Shown here in pieces: positions 24,878-34,307 of a stretch of 64,000 nucleotides of DNA (position 1 is its first letter; every line of letters begins with the position of its first letter). The stretch comes from Saprospiraceae bacterium. Its GTDB lineage: Bacteria; Bacteroidota; Bacteroidia; Chitinophagales; Saprospiraceae. The stretch is from contig JABSSL010000013.1 of the NCBI GenBank assembly GCA_013214355.1, positions 1 through 64,000 of the forward strand, in the 5' to 3' direction. Both the position numbers and the translations under genes were made by a program. The notes below the pieces were generated by a model. The model had not been told where the DNA came from. It was given only the letters and a program-made list of their open reading frames with translations, and did no database searches.

Positions 24878-25849
24878 CTATTTTTCTGGATTGATAATCA
24901 ACTTACCTCTCACCTCTCCCTTGCCCATTTTATCCAAAGCTTTAGGCACTTCAGCCAAGCTAAACTCTTGATCAATGACCGGCTTTAATTTTCCCACTAC
25001 CACTAATTCTTGCAAATACTCCAGATCCGCTGCCATGGGTTTATGCGCTAGGATCTTAAGCCTTCTACTTCCCGGTTTTGCCTTTCTCATTCCTCGGACG
25101 GCTAGGGCCAGCACTAAACGCATGTCTCCTCCAATCATAACAAAAACGCCGTCCGCTGACAAAGCTCGTCGGTAGTCAGCGATAGATCTCCGAGCTACAT
25201 TATCAATAATAAAGTCGTAGGCCCCGGTACGTGTATAGTCGGTAGTTTGATAATCCAGGGCTTCATCTGCCCCTAAGTCTTTGAGCATAGCTAGTTTATC
25301 AGCCCGATCAACTACCGTAACCTTAGCCCCCATTTCTTTGGCGAGCTGCAAGCCTAGCGTTCCTACACCGCCCCCCGCTCCATTGATCAAGAGGTGATCT
25401 CCGGCTTTCAGGCCCCTACCCTGTCTCAGGCCTTGCAAGGCTAGTACTCCAGCATGTGGCAGGGCAGCAGCTTCCTTAAATGTCAATTTTGAGGATTTGC
25501 GGGCTAATGGTTTCGGCGAAACACAAAGATATTCACCAAAAGCCCCCCAACCGTATTCGGAGATATCACCAAAGACTTCGTCACCTACTTCTAAATCCTC
25601 TACCTCCTCTCCTACTGCGTCAACCACTCCAGCTACGTCGAATCCAAGTACGGATTTTGAAGGCCGGAACAAGCCGCCAATAAGTCGGATTACAAAGGGC
25701 TTACCCATCAATTGATCCCAATCCCAAGAGTTAACCGATGCCGCTTTAATCTTGATACGAACTTCATCTGAATTTGGCACAGGGATAGGGACTTCCGCCA
25801 TTTTTAACTGCTCCGTCCCACCATATTTGTGATACACAATTGCTTTCAT
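24878..25849 (-). CDS. MDR-superfamily NAD(P)-dependent oxidoreductase (quinone oxidoreductase-like) 1
   Basis: A 323-residue medium-chain dehydrogenase/reductase. It starts MKAIVYHKYGG, has a GroES-like domain (VLGFDVAGVVDAVGEEVEDLEVGDEVFGD) and a nucleotide-binding GAGGGVGTLGLQLAKEMGAKVTVVD. The zinc ligands of alcohol dehydrogenases are absent, which suits quinone oxidoreductase-like reductases that use NAD(P)H on alkenals or quinones. The start at 25849 is chosen to match family starts and falls right after the upstream gene stop; upstream ATGs at 25861 and 25867 are in frame. It is a close neighbour and probable tandem duplicate of the next MDR gene. Confidence 0.9.
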   Translation of the reverse strand: MKAIVYHKYGGTEQLKMAEVPIPVPNSDEVRIKIKAASVNSWDWDQLMGKPFVIRLIGGLFRPSKSVLGFDVAGVVDAVGEEVEDLEVGDEVFGDISEYGWGAFGEYLCVSPKPLARKSSKLTFKEAAALPHAGVLALQGLRQGRGLKAGDHLLINGAGGGVGTLGLQLAKEMGAKVTVVDRADKLAMLKDLGADEALDYQTTDYTRTGAYDFIIDNVARRSIADYRRALSADGVFVMIGGDMRLVLALAVRGMRKAKPGSRRLKILAHKPMAADLEYLQELVVVGKLKPVIDQEFSLAEVPKALDKMGKGEVRGKLIINPEK

Positions 25850-25850
25850 A

Positions 25851-26846
25851 TTATTTTTCATGGGCATGGGAGATATTGATAATTACATGGCCAGACTTAC
25901 GCCCTGTATCAACGTAGCGATGGGCTTCCACAAGCTCTTCTAAAGGGTACTCACGGTCTATCACAGGCTTAAACAATCCGTCTTCGGCGAGCCGTCTCAA
26001 GGTTTCAAAATCCTTTACAGTCTCTCCTGCCAAGCCGGTCCGAACCGTCTTTTTTTGCCCACTTAGTCGGTTCCACAAAGAGCGCATGAGCATTGAAAAA
26101 GTGGGGTTTGCTCCTACGTAACGTCCACCAACCTTTAAGGAACTTAATTGGGCAGAAGACCAGTCTTGCCCAACCACATCAAAGATGACATCATATTGCT
26201 GTCCGTTGCGACGATAATCTTGTTGTTGGTAATCAATGACGTGATCTGCTCCCAGTCCTTCTAACATTCCCAATTTATCGGCACTGTCTACCGCAGTAAC
26301 CTCGGCTCCAAAGTGCTTCGCCAGTTGCACGCCATAGGTTCCAATACTCCCTCCAGCTCCATTGATGAGTACATGTTCTCCTGGCTGCACCTGAGCCATT
26401 CGAAGAAAATGGAGTGCATTGAGTCCTCCCGTTGGAATAGTCGCAGCTTCTGCATAGCTCATATTTTCTGGCTTCTTCGCGACAGTCTTAAAGCGATCAG
26501 TAGTCCGAAATTCCACATAGGCCCCGGCACCTAGACCAGCCATGCCAAAGACCTTATCTCCTGGCTTATATTGCGTAACTTCATCCCCTACCTCCACGAT
26601 CTCCCCAGCAAACTCTTGTCCCATAATCTGCATGCTCTTTTTGGGTTTGAACAAGCCAAATATTAAGCGGACTGGCAACCAAAATAAGGGAGTAATTTGG
26701 AAACGCCGCAACTCACAGTCACCAGCTGTAACCGTTGCGGCTCGCACCTTAATCAGTACCTCCTTTTCTTTCGGCATGGATAGTGGTACATTCCTTAGCT
26801 CTAAGACATCTGGTGGACCGTATCTCGGGCAAAGGATAGCTTTCAT
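25851..26846 (-). CDS. MDR-superfamily NAD(P)-dependent oxidoreductase (quinone oxidoreductase-like) 2
   Basis: About 331 residues, beginning MKAILCPRYGPPDVLELRNV. It has the GroES-like part (QEFAGEIVEVGDEVTQYKPGDKVFGMAG), the cofactor motif GAGGSIGTYGVQLAKHFGAEVTAVD and the C-terminal LVEAHRYVDTGRKSGHVIINI. As in its neighbour, no structural zinc cysteines are seen. A longer frame extends 46 codons upstream (to 26984), but its first part does not resemble the family, so ATG 26846 (or 26861) is preferred. It directly precedes the first MDR gene with essentially no spacer. Substrates are unknown. Confidence 0.9.
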   Translation of the reverse strand: MKAILCPRYGPPDVLELRNVPLSMPKEKEVLIKVRAATVTAGDCELRRFQITPLFWLPVRLIFGLFKPKKSMQIMGQEFAGEIVEVGDEVTQYKPGDKVFGMAGLGAGAYVEFRTTDRFKTVAKKPENMSYAEAATIPTGGLNALHFLRMAQVQPGEHVLINGAGGSIGTYGVQLAKHFGAEVTAVDSADKLGMLEGLGADHVIDYQQQDYRRNGQQYDVIFDVVGQDWSSAQLSSLKVGGRYVGANPTFSMLMRSLWNRLSGQKKTVRTGLAGETVKDFETLRRLAEDGLFKPVIDREYPLEELVEAHRYVDTGRKSGHVIINISHAHEK

Positions 26847-27353
26847 GCTTGTGGGTATCATACTTTTACTTGATTTAGTTGGTAATCTAGCGGCTCTTCG
26901 TTCTACCTCAGCTTCCGAAAAAAAGGAACCCAGTGCAAGATATAGATCGCCTTTAACACTTGGCAAATATAGGTGGTTAAACATTCTGACTTTGAAACGT
27001 TCAAGAGCAGAGGGGGTTCCCCTTTACGATCCGTTAAAGTACTCCGCTTGAAAGCTACGCGTAAGCTGCTTGTAGGAGATGCCACTGCTTCCGATTGAGC
27101 TAGTGTAGTCTTTTGGGTAGTATATCCCCACCATTGTTCTAGCGGCCTAAGGGGACGGCGAGGGGTTAAAGGGTTGCTTGCTGTTTTCATTTCCATACCA
27201 CAAAACTAAGCGTACCAAAACGGAGAGTCATTGACTTTGGTTAAGAAGTGCATTTATTATCATGGAAAGCTGTGATCTTCTTTCTCCAAAATTGATTACA
27301 TTGTACTGTCTCAGTGGGAATGAAGCCGTCTGTTACACCTATAAATCGCCATT
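26847..27353. other. Divergent intergenic region
   Basis: About 507 bp between divergent MDR and amidohydrolase genes. Only unconvincing short frames are present (for example minus strand 26903-27196). The region should contain two promoters, but none could be pinned down. Confidence 0.5.
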
Positions 27354-29066
27354 ATGTCCAAGTCCATGCTATTCTCTTCGGCCTTCCTCCTCTCCATTTT
27401 TGCCTGTACTTCACCCGCGGTGGCACCAGAACAAGCAGCAGACCAGATCTTCTACAATGCTGAAATCATTACCATGGATGAAGCCTATGATGGTAAGCAA
27501 AAGGTGGAAGCCGTTGCCGTTAAGGATCAAAAGATCATTGGAATTGGAAAGCGGCGAGCCTTGAGGAAATTTAAAGGAGAGCAAACGGAAATGCGTGACC
27601 TGCAAGGCAAAACACTATTGCCAGGCTTCATTGACGGACATAGTCACTTCGCATTTGGTGTACGGATGTTAAAACAGGCCAATCTCAGCTCTCCCCCCGT
27701 GGCTGAAGTTCGGAACATCCCGGACCTCATTGCTACCTTAAAGACACATCAAGAAAAGCAAAATATACCTAAAGGAGCGTGGATCTTAGGCTGGGGTTAT
27801 GATCCGGATCAGCTGGAAGAGCAGCGGCATCCAAACCAAGAAGAGTTGAGTAGAGCCTTCCCCAATCATCCAGTCTACATACGCCATGCCTCCTTCCACA
27901 TGGGAGTCGCTAATCAAGTTGCCCTGAAAATGGCAGGGATTGATGATGATACGCCTAACCCGCCTGGAGGTGTAATTGTCAGAGATAAAGCAGGTCAAGC
28001 TACTGGCTTACTACAGGAAACAGCCCAAGTACTAGTTGCGGATCTAATTCCTCCAATCGGTCCCGTTGAAATGCTCGATCTGGTATATGAGGGGCAAAAC
28101 TATTACGCTAGTTTCGGCATCACTACGATGCAGGAAGGACTGGCTGATAGTCTGGCTTATGAGGTTTTTAAACAAGCCGCTGCTATGGAGTTGTTCCTTC
28201 TTGACCTAGAGGTCTTAGGCAGTTTTCGGTACTTGGGTTATTACATGAAGGAAGGAAATTTTGGCCAATATAACAATGGATTGAAGTTAGCCGGAATCAA
28301 GGTCACAACAGATGGTTCTCCGCAGGGGAAAACGGCTTTTTTCAGAAGGCCTTACCGAACCAAGGTACCAGGGTGTATCCATGATTGTCGAGGATATCCG
28401 ATGGTCACACCTGCTTATTTGAAGCGAGTGATGACCATGTGTTATGACAAGGGCGTTCAGTTGTATGCACATGCCAATGGTGATGCTGCCATAGATATGT
28501 TGTTAGATACACATGAGGAGGTGACGGAAAACTTAGGTTTGGCGACCAATGAACAACGGACGGTAGTGATTCATTCACAATTTGTTCGGCCAGATCAACT
28601 GGATCGCTATGTAGAATACAGCTTCGTTCCTTCTTTTTTCACCAACCATGCCTTTTTCTGGGGCGATACGCACACCGCTAACTTGGGCCCCAAAAGAGCC
28701 AACTTCCTGAGTCCAATAAAAGCTGCGGACGAAATGGGCATCATAGCTACTAATCACACCGACTACCCGGTCACTCCGCCCGATCAATTATTCTTGCTCT
28801 GGACCTCTGTCGTTCGGCAGGCCAGGTCTGGAAACATCATGGGCAAAGAGCAACGAGCCTCCGTTTATCAGGGCTTAAAGGCCCTAACCATTAATGGTGC
28901 CTACCAACATCACACTGAAGATCTTAAGGGATCCATCAGCCTTGGAAAGTTGGCTGACTTTGTCGTCTTAGACAAAAACCCCTTAACCGTTGATGTACAA
29001 GAGATTAGAGACATCGAAGTGATGGAGACTCTGAAAGGTGGCCATACTATTTTTGAGAAAAAGTAA
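27354..29066 (+). CDS. YtcJ-like amidohydrolase lipoprotein (second copy)
   Basis: A 570-residue amidohydrolase_3-family protein with a lipoprotein-like N-terminus (FLLSIFACTS; lipobox Cys near residue 18). It shows the beta-sandwich IIGIGKRRALR, metal HxH in DGHSHFAFG, HANGDAAID, and a late Asp in NHTDYPV. The end GSISLGKLADFVVLDKNP is the usual C-terminus. It is a paralogue of the protein at 4233-5939 (for example NPPGGVIVRD here against NPSGGEIVRD there). The catalytic Lys position and substrate are unknown. It converges with a small unknown gene immediately downstream. Confidence 0.9.
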   Translation: MSKSMLFSSAFLLSIFACTSPAVAPEQAADQIFYNAEIITMDEAYDGKQKVEAVAVKDQKIIGIGKRRALRKFKGEQTEMRDLQGKTLLPGFIDGHSHFAFGVRMLKQANLSSPPVAEVRNIPDLIATLKTHQEKQNIPKGAWILGWGYDPDQLEEQRHPNQEELSRAFPNHPVYIRHASFHMGVANQVALKMAGIDDDTPNPPGGVIVRDKAGQATGLLQETAQVLVADLIPPIGPVEMLDLVYEGQNYYASFGITTMQEGLADSLAYEVFKQAAAMELFLLDLEVLGSFRYLGYYMKEGNFGQYNNGLKLAGIKVTTDGSPQGKTAFFRRPYRTKVPGCIHDCRGYPMVTPAYLKRVMTMCYDKGVQLYAHANGDAAIDMLLDTHEEVTENLGLATNEQRTVVIHSQFVRPDQLDRYVEYSFVPSFFTNHAFFWGDTHTANLGPKRANFLSPIKAADEMGIIATNHTDYPVTPPDQLFLLWTSVVRQARSGNIMGKEQRASVYQGLKALTINGAYQHHTEDLKGSISLGKLADFVVLDKNPLTVDVQEIRDIEVMETLKGGHTIFEKK

Positions 29067-29074
29067 CCGTAGGA

Positions 29075-29512
29075 CTAAGAAGAAGCAGGCTCAGGAAGGG
29101 ATATACTTTCAAATATTTCCAGAATTTTCTGGTCGGTCATACCCAAATTGGTTTCCTCCATTTTCTTGATTCGGTGATACTCTTTTTCCAAATCTAGGAT
29201 ATTGCGACAGCGATTTTGGACGGCCGTCTTGGTATGATTGGGAAGCTTGGTATAAGCGAGAATAGATTTCACTTGGCCAATGTTTAAGGCTGAACTCTGG
29301 AAGCCAAAAAAACCATTGACAGCTCGAAGTTTGGATTGTTCAAAATGAATCACAAACAACTTTCCATACTTAAATACTCTTCTGTGAAGGTCTGGGTCAT
29401 ACTGTCCAGCACTGATTTGGGCATGATCGTCAGGATATTGCAGCTTGGTTCTTTCCGCAAATCCATTTTGTAGTAGTAGTTGTGCAAATTGTTCAGAGGT
29501 AACGTAGGACAT
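29075..29512 (-). CDS. Hypothetical protein
   Basis: A probable 145-residue protein starting at the ATG 29512 (MSYVTSEQFAQLLLQNG), followed by VFKYGKLFVIHFEQSKL and a Lys/Glu-rich C-terminus. The same frame stays open back to 29866, but that part overlaps the AraC gene and looks non-coding. No family recognised. It lies downstream of the AraC gene in the same direction and converges with the amidohydrolase, 8 bp apart, so it may be cotranscribed with the regulator. Confidence 0.5.
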   Translation of the reverse strand: MSYVTSEQFAQLLLQNGFAERTKLQYPDDHAQISAGQYDPDLHRRVFKYGKLFVIHFEQSKLRAVNGFFGFQSSALNIGQVKSILAYTKLPNHTKTAVQNRCRNILDLEKEYHRIKKMEETNLGMTDQKILEIFESISLPEPASS

Positions 29513-29744
29513 TATTTCACATTTGGTAACGTAAAAGCTTCCAGTTTCTATGGCTGGTGCTAATGAGGTGCTTACTTTTCTCCTTACGGAATTTAGCAGC
29601 GAAAGTTGCTCAGTATTCCATTTAGAGCACATTCCGGACAAATTCAAGTATACAATTTGCATTTCCGGAAAATAGCCGTTCGAAATAGCAAGAAGCCCAT
29701 GGCAACTAGGGGCACTTATGAGGATCACCGCCGCCACTATTATG

Positions 29745-30617
29745 CTAGGAAATCGTTTTTCGCAACTCGGTGGGACTGCAACCCATTTTTTTTCTAAAAT
29801 AGCGGCTGAAATAATGGATAGATTCAAAGTGAAGTTCTTCACTGATTTGCATAATGCTCTTGTCACTGGTCAAGACTAACTCCTTAGCTCTTCGCATTTT
29901 AAGTTCGAGATGGTACTGGCGGGGAGACATACCTGTATACTTTTTGAACATCTTCCGGAAATTGGCATAAGTAACATGATATTGGGCCGCTAACTTTTGC
30001 AGGTCAATCTGAGCTTCGACATTTTCTCTCATATGTAGCAAAGCGCGTTGGATAACGTTCTCAATAGGTTTCCCGGAAAATTCACCTTGCTTCTGAAAGG
30101 CAACTAGATACCCCAGCAACTCTACCAACTGTCCTGCAGCAATCTGCTGAAATCCCGGACGTTCGCGTTCCACCCCAGCAAAGATCCTATGAAAACACTC
30201 GAGAATCTGATCCTGTATTCCACAACGTAAGACGGACTGTTGCAGGAGGAAAGTTGCCTGTTGGTAAAAATGTTGCACCAGATGTCCATTAAAACCTAGA
30301 TAATATTCTACCCAGCCAGTTTCGAGCAAGGGTCGATAGCGATGATATTCATTAGGGCGAATCAGCACCACACTTCCTGCTTCAAGTTCGAACTGCCCCA
30401 ACTCGTTTTCTAGTATTCCTTTCCCTTTCAGAATATAGATCAGCTGAAATTCATCTAGGACTCGTCCCTTCTTCCAAGTATAAAAATAACCGGTGGGATG
30501 TTCTCTGGACGGATAGATCTCTCCCGGATCGATGCTGGCCTTACCCACCACATTAAGAAAAACGCCCCATTCTCGATCCGTTTCTCCGGGGTTTAGATAC
30601 TCGAAAAAGTCTTTCAT
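29745..30617 (-). CDS. AraC-family transcriptional regulator
   Basis: A 290-residue regulator with an N-terminal cupin-type sugar-binding half (FQLIYILKGKGILENELGQFELEAGSVVLIRPNEYHRYRPL) and two C-terminal HTH motifs (IDLQKLAAQYHVTYANFRKMFKKYTGMSPRQY and the SIMQISEELHFESIHYFSRYFRKKMG segment). The domain order and length match RhaS/XylS-like activators. It is transcribed divergently from the 6-deoxysugar operon with 219 bp between starts, so it most likely controls that operon in response to its sugar (inference from position). Confidence 0.92.
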   Translation of the reverse strand: MKDFFEYLNPGETDREWGVFLNVVGKASIDPGEIYPSREHPTGYFYTWKKGRVLDEFQLIYILKGKGILENELGQFELEAGSVVLIRPNEYHRYRPLLETGWVEYYLGFNGHLVQHFYQQATFLLQQSVLRCGIQDQILECFHRIFAGVERERPGFQQIAAGQLVELLGYLVAFQKQGEFSGKPIENVIQRALLHMRENVEAQIDLQKLAAQYHVTYANFRKMFKKYTGMSPRQYHLELKMRRAKELVLTSDKSIMQISEELHFESIHYFSRYFRKKMGCSPTELRKTIS

Positions 30618-30796
30618 AATCCCAACAGTTCCTCGTTTTTATAGCCAGGGGCCAAATGAAAATCTAATTTTCCCAATAAATGCAAATTAAAGCACATTTT
30701 GTACAAATCCTGGCCATAATTAATTACTAACTATGCATGTATAAACACAGCCTGAGAGACAAAAAATACAAATACTGCCTTTGAAGGTGATCATTC

Positions 30797-30809
30797 AATA
30801 CACTGTATT
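30797..30809. promoter_or_regulatory. Possible operator: AATACA-C-TGTATT palindrome
   Basis: A perfect 6-bp-arm inverted repeat 28 bp before the start of the aldolase/dehydrogenase gene, in the shared promoter region with the AraC gene. AraC proteins normally bind direct repeats, so this could serve another regulator or be coincidental. Confidence 0.35.
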
Positions 30810-30836
30810 AAAAGCATAAAAGTCAAAAAAGATATA

Positions 30837-32939
30837 ATGATTATGGTTAAGGAATTTAAGCATGTAGACTACCTCTGGGAAGAGGAGAAAGCCAGTGAGT
30901 TGCAAGGAGATGAAATTGCACTCTTCTTGTACCGTTCTAATATTCTAGGTGCTGATTTACGCATTACCAACTACGGTGGGGGTAATACCTCCTGCAAAAC
31001 CATGGAAAAGGATCCCCTGACTGGTGTAGATGTGGAAGTTATGTGGGTGAAGGGCTCTGGTGGTGATATTGGCACCTTGACTCGACAAGGTATTGCTGGC
31101 TTATACGCAGATCGACTACGCGCCTTAAAGAATGTTTATCGCGGCTTAGCTTATGAGGACGAAATCGTTCCCCTTTACTATCACTGCCTTTATGACTTAG
31201 ATAGCAGGGCTCCCTCAATCGATACTGCATTGCATGGTCTTCTACCCTTCAAACACATAGATCATCTGCATCCAGATGCATTGATTTCCGTGGCAGCGGC
31301 AAAAGATAGCCAAGCCATAACACAAGAGATTTGGGGCGATAAAATGGGTTGGATTCCCTGGCAACGCCCAGGTTTTGACCTTGGTATTCAACTCGAAAAA
31401 TGCCTTAATGAAAATCCCGGCATTCGAGGAATCGTACTGGGAGGACACGGACTCTTTACCTGGGGAGATACTTCCTACGAATGCTACATGAATAGCTTGG
31501 AGGTAATAGAAATGGCATCCGACTACATTGCCGAGCGCGAAGGCAAAAATGGTCCCGTTTTCGGCGGTCAAAAAGTGGAAAGCTTACCAAAAGAAGGCCG
31601 CCTTAGTCAAGCAGCTGCCATCGCTCCTATCCTGCGAGGGCTATGTTCCAGCCATCAGCGAATGATCGGGCATTTTACCGATGATGAAAGGGTCTTACAA
31701 TTCATCAATAGTAATGACTTGAGTAGATTGGCTCCCTTAGGCACCTCCTGCCCAGATCATTTTCTACGCACTAAAATACAACCTTTAGTATTACAGATTG
31801 ACGCTGGCGAGGACCTGTCGGATACCGAAAATGTCCTAACCACCTTAAGGCCTGCTTTTGAACAGTATCGAAAAGAATATGCGGAATACTATGAAACTTG
31901 CAAGCGGGACAATAGCCCTGCCATGCGTGATCCAAATCCGGTAGTGATACTGTATCCAGGGGTAGGCATGTTCACCTTTGCCAAAAACAAGCAAACTGCC
32001 CGGGTCGCATCTGAGTTTTACATCAACGCCATCAACGTGATGCGCGGGGCTGAAGCAATTACTGAATACACCGCACTGCCCAGGCAAGAGGCCTTTGATA
32101 TTGAATACTGGCTGTTGGAAGAAGCTAAACTCCAGCGAATGCCGAAAGAAAAGCCACTGTCAAGAAAAGTAGCTTTAGTGACCGGTGCTGGTGGAGGAAT
32201 AGGTAAGGCGATAGCCGACAAGTTGGCGGAACAGGGTGCCAATGTAGTATTAACAGACATCTCCGAGGAGCGACTCGAAGCGGCCAATGCCTCCTTTGGG
32301 AGAGATGTCTCGATTTATTCCCTTTGTGACGTGGCCGATTTTAGTTCAGTCGAAGGAGCATACCAAGCAGCCTGTCTCGCCTTTGGTGGGGTAGATATTA
32401 TAGTTCATTCTGCGGGCTTGGCCATTTCAAAACCACTAACAGAAACGGAAGATAAAGATTGGGAGATTCTCCAAAATGTACTCGTCAAAGGACAATTTTA
32501 TATGGCCAAAGAAGGCGTCAAAATTCTTCGGAAACAGGGGCTAGGCGGGGACCTGATTCATATCGCTAGCAAGAACGGACTAGTAGCTGGGAAAAATAAT
32601 GTAGGCTATGGAACCGCTAAGGCGGCTCAACAGCATATGACTCGACTGTTAGCTGCAGAACTAGGATCGGAGAAGATTCGGGTCAATACCGTCAACCCCG
32701 ATGGTGTCGTAATCGGCAGCAAGATTTGGGAAGGGGGTTGGGCCGAAGGAAGAGCAAAGGCTTATGGAATTACGGTAGAAGAGCTGCCCGCCTTCTACGC
32801 CAAACGTAATTTGATGAACGAGATCATCCTCCCAAGTGATATAGCTAACGCTGTCTTTGCCTTAACGGCCATCTTAGACAAGACCACTGGAAATATGATC
32901 AATGTGGATGGTGGGATGGCTACTGCCTTTGCCAGATAG
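30837..32939 (+). CDS. Bifunctional rhamnulose-1-phosphate aldolase / L-lactaldehyde dehydrogenase (RhaEW type)
   Basis: A 700-residue fusion. The N-terminal class II aldolase half (about residues 1-430) has GGGNTSCK, the metal HxH in DHLHPD (143-147) and GGHGLFTWG. The C-terminal short-chain dehydrogenase half has the cofactor motif VTGAGGGIG (about residue 446) and the active-site Ser and YGTAK (near 590). This architecture is known from bacterial rhamnose pathways: it splits L-rhamnulose-1-phosphate to DHAP and L-lactaldehyde, then oxidises the latter to L-lactate with NAD. Fuculose-type substrates cannot be excluded from sequence. It heads an operon with the isomerase, kinase, L-lactate dehydrogenase and a permease. 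Confidence 0.93.
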   Translation: MIMVKEFKHVDYLWEEEKASELQGDEIALFLYRSNILGADLRITNYGGGNTSCKTMEKDPLTGVDVEVMWVKGSGGDIGTLTRQGIAGLYADRLRALKNVYRGLAYEDEIVPLYYHCLYDLDSRAPSIDTALHGLLPFKHIDHLHPDALISVAAAKDSQAITQEIWGDKMGWIPWQRPGFDLGIQLEKCLNENPGIRGIVLGGHGLFTWGDTSYECYMNSLEVIEMASDYIAEREGKNGPVFGGQKVESLPKEGRLSQAAAIAPILRGLCSSHQRMIGHFTDDERVLQFINSNDLSRLAPLGTSCPDHFLRTKIQPLVLQIDAGEDLSDTENVLTTLRPAFEQYRKEYAEYYETCKRDNSPAMRDPNPVVILYPGVGMFTFAKNKQTARVASEFYINAINVMRGAEAITEYTALPRQEAFDIEYWLLEEAKLQRMPKEKPLSRKVALVTGAGGGIGKAIADKLAEQGANVVLTDISEERLEAANASFGRDVSIYSLCDVADFSSVEGAYQAACLAFGGVDIIVHSAGLAISKPLTETEDKDWEILQNVLVKGQFYMAKEGVKILRKQGLGGDLIHIASKNGLVAGKNNVGYGTAKAAQQHMTRLLAAELGSEKIRVNTVNPDGVVIGSKIWEGGWAEGRAKAYGITVEELPAFYAKRNLMNEIILPSDIANAVFALTAILDKTTGNMINVDGGMATAFAR

Positions 32940-32988
32940 ACTTGGTAGCCCTTAGCTGTATTTCAATCGGATTCCTAAATCACAGTCT

Positions 32989-34272
32989 ATGAAGATTGAC
33001 TCATCACAAATACAAGACCTCAATCAAAGCTTATTGAGCGACCATCAGGATCAGTTTGATTTCTTAAGTCAGCAATTGACTAAAATCGATCTTGAACCTG
33101 ACCATATAGTTTCGAAGATACAAACCTTACAAGTGGCGATCCCCAGTTGGGCCTTGGGCGCCGGGGGAACGCGTTTTGGCCGTTTCTCAACCGGAGGAGA
33201 ACCTTCCTGTTTAGAAGAAAAAATTGACGATGTTGGGCTCCTACATGCCATAACCCAGGCTGCGGGAGCCATTTCCCTACACATTCCCTGGGACATTCCA
33301 GAGGATCCAATGGCTATCCGAGACCAAGCCAGCTCCCTTGGCTTAACCTTTGACGCTGTCAATTCCAACACTTTCCAGGATCAGCCTAATCAAGAACACA
33401 GCTATAAATTCGGTTCACTTTGCCATACTGATGCTGCCGTGAGAGCTCAGGCCGTTAAACACAACCTCGGGGTAATTCGTATTGGAGAGGCTCTAGGTTC
33501 TAAATCCATCACCGTATGGTTAGCCGACGGCAGTTCCTTCCCGGGTCAGCTTAACTTTAGGACCGCCTATCAACATACCAAGCAGGCTTTGCAGGATATC
33601 TATGCCAGCATGCCTGATGACTGGAAAATGTACATCGAGTATAAGCCTTACGAGCCCAACTTCTATTCTATGGTCATTCCAGACTGGGGCACCTCGCTTT
33701 CTTTAGCGCAAGAGTGTGGCCCCAATGCCTATACTTTGGTCGATCTAGGTCATCACCTGCCCAATACCAATATTGAGCAAATTGTGGCTATCTTAATGAT
33801 GAAGGGGAAATTGGGAGGTTTCCACTTCAACGACAGTAAATATGGAGACGATGACCTCACCGTTGGAAACGTTAAACCTTACCAACTATTCCTAATCTTC
33901 AATGAGCTGATTTATGGTACAGACAACAATGAGGCAAATAATCCCCCCTTGGCCTGGATGATTGACGCTAGTCACAACCTCAAAGACCCCTTGGAGGATT
34001 TAATTCAAAGTCTTGAGGCAATCCGCCTAGCTTACGCCAGAGCTTTGCTCATTGACCGACAAGCCTTGGCCCAAGCTCAGCAGGAAAACGATGTGACCCG
34101 TTGCCAGGAGATCTTGCAAACTGCCTTCCGGGTAGATGTTCGTCCCTTGCTGGCCGAGGCTAGAAAACGAAGCCATGGAGCACTAGCACCGCTCCAAGCT
34201 TATCGGGAATTGAGCGTGCGGCAGAAGCTCATAAAAGAAAGAGGAACCCATGTGGTGGCCACTGGCCTTTAA
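32989..34272 (+). CDS. rhaI: L-rhamnose isomerase (RhaI type)
   Basis: A 427-residue TIM-barrel sugar isomerase of the Pseudomonas-type L-rhamnose isomerase group, distinct from E. coli RhaA. Metal-site regions are visible as YIEYKPYEPNFY, TLVDLGHHLPNTN, GGFHFNDSKYGDDDLT and WMIDASHN. GAGGTRFGRF near the N-terminus is also typical. It converts L-rhamnose to L-rhamnulose, the substrate of the downstream kinase. It follows the aldolase gene by 49 bp and precedes the kinase by 35 bp, so the three are cotranscribed. Confidence 0.93.
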   Translation: MKIDSSQIQDLNQSLLSDHQDQFDFLSQQLTKIDLEPDHIVSKIQTLQVAIPSWALGAGGTRFGRFSTGGEPSCLEEKIDDVGLLHAITQAAGAISLHIPWDIPEDPMAIRDQASSLGLTFDAVNSNTFQDQPNQEHSYKFGSLCHTDAAVRAQAVKHNLGVIRIGEALGSKSITVWLADGSSFPGQLNFRTAYQHTKQALQDIYASMPDDWKMYIEYKPYEPNFYSMVIPDWGTSLSLAQECGPNAYTLVDLGHHLPNTNIEQIVAILMMKGKLGGFHFNDSKYGDDDLTVGNVKPYQLFLIFNELIYGTDNNEANNPPLAWMIDASHNLKDPLEDLIQSLEAIRLAYARALLIDRQALAQAQQENDVTRCQEILQTAFRVDVRPLLAEARKRSHGALAPLQAYRELSVRQKLIKERGTHVVATGL

Positions 34273-34307
34273 CCTCATGGCATTTAGAATAATAGTCTTT
34301 TCGATTT

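Noticed and set aside
26847-26984. N-terminal extension of the second MDR protein (46 codons)
   Set aside because: The added residues resemble no dehydrogenase start; MKAIL at 26846 fits the family.
26903-27196. 97-codon minus-strand frame in the divergent gap
   Set aside because: No recognisable domain, Arg/Pro-rich composition and no neighbour support.
29513-29866. Long upstream part of the unknown frame after the AraC gene
   Set aside because: It overlaps the AraC coding region in another frame; the ATG at 29512 is a better start.
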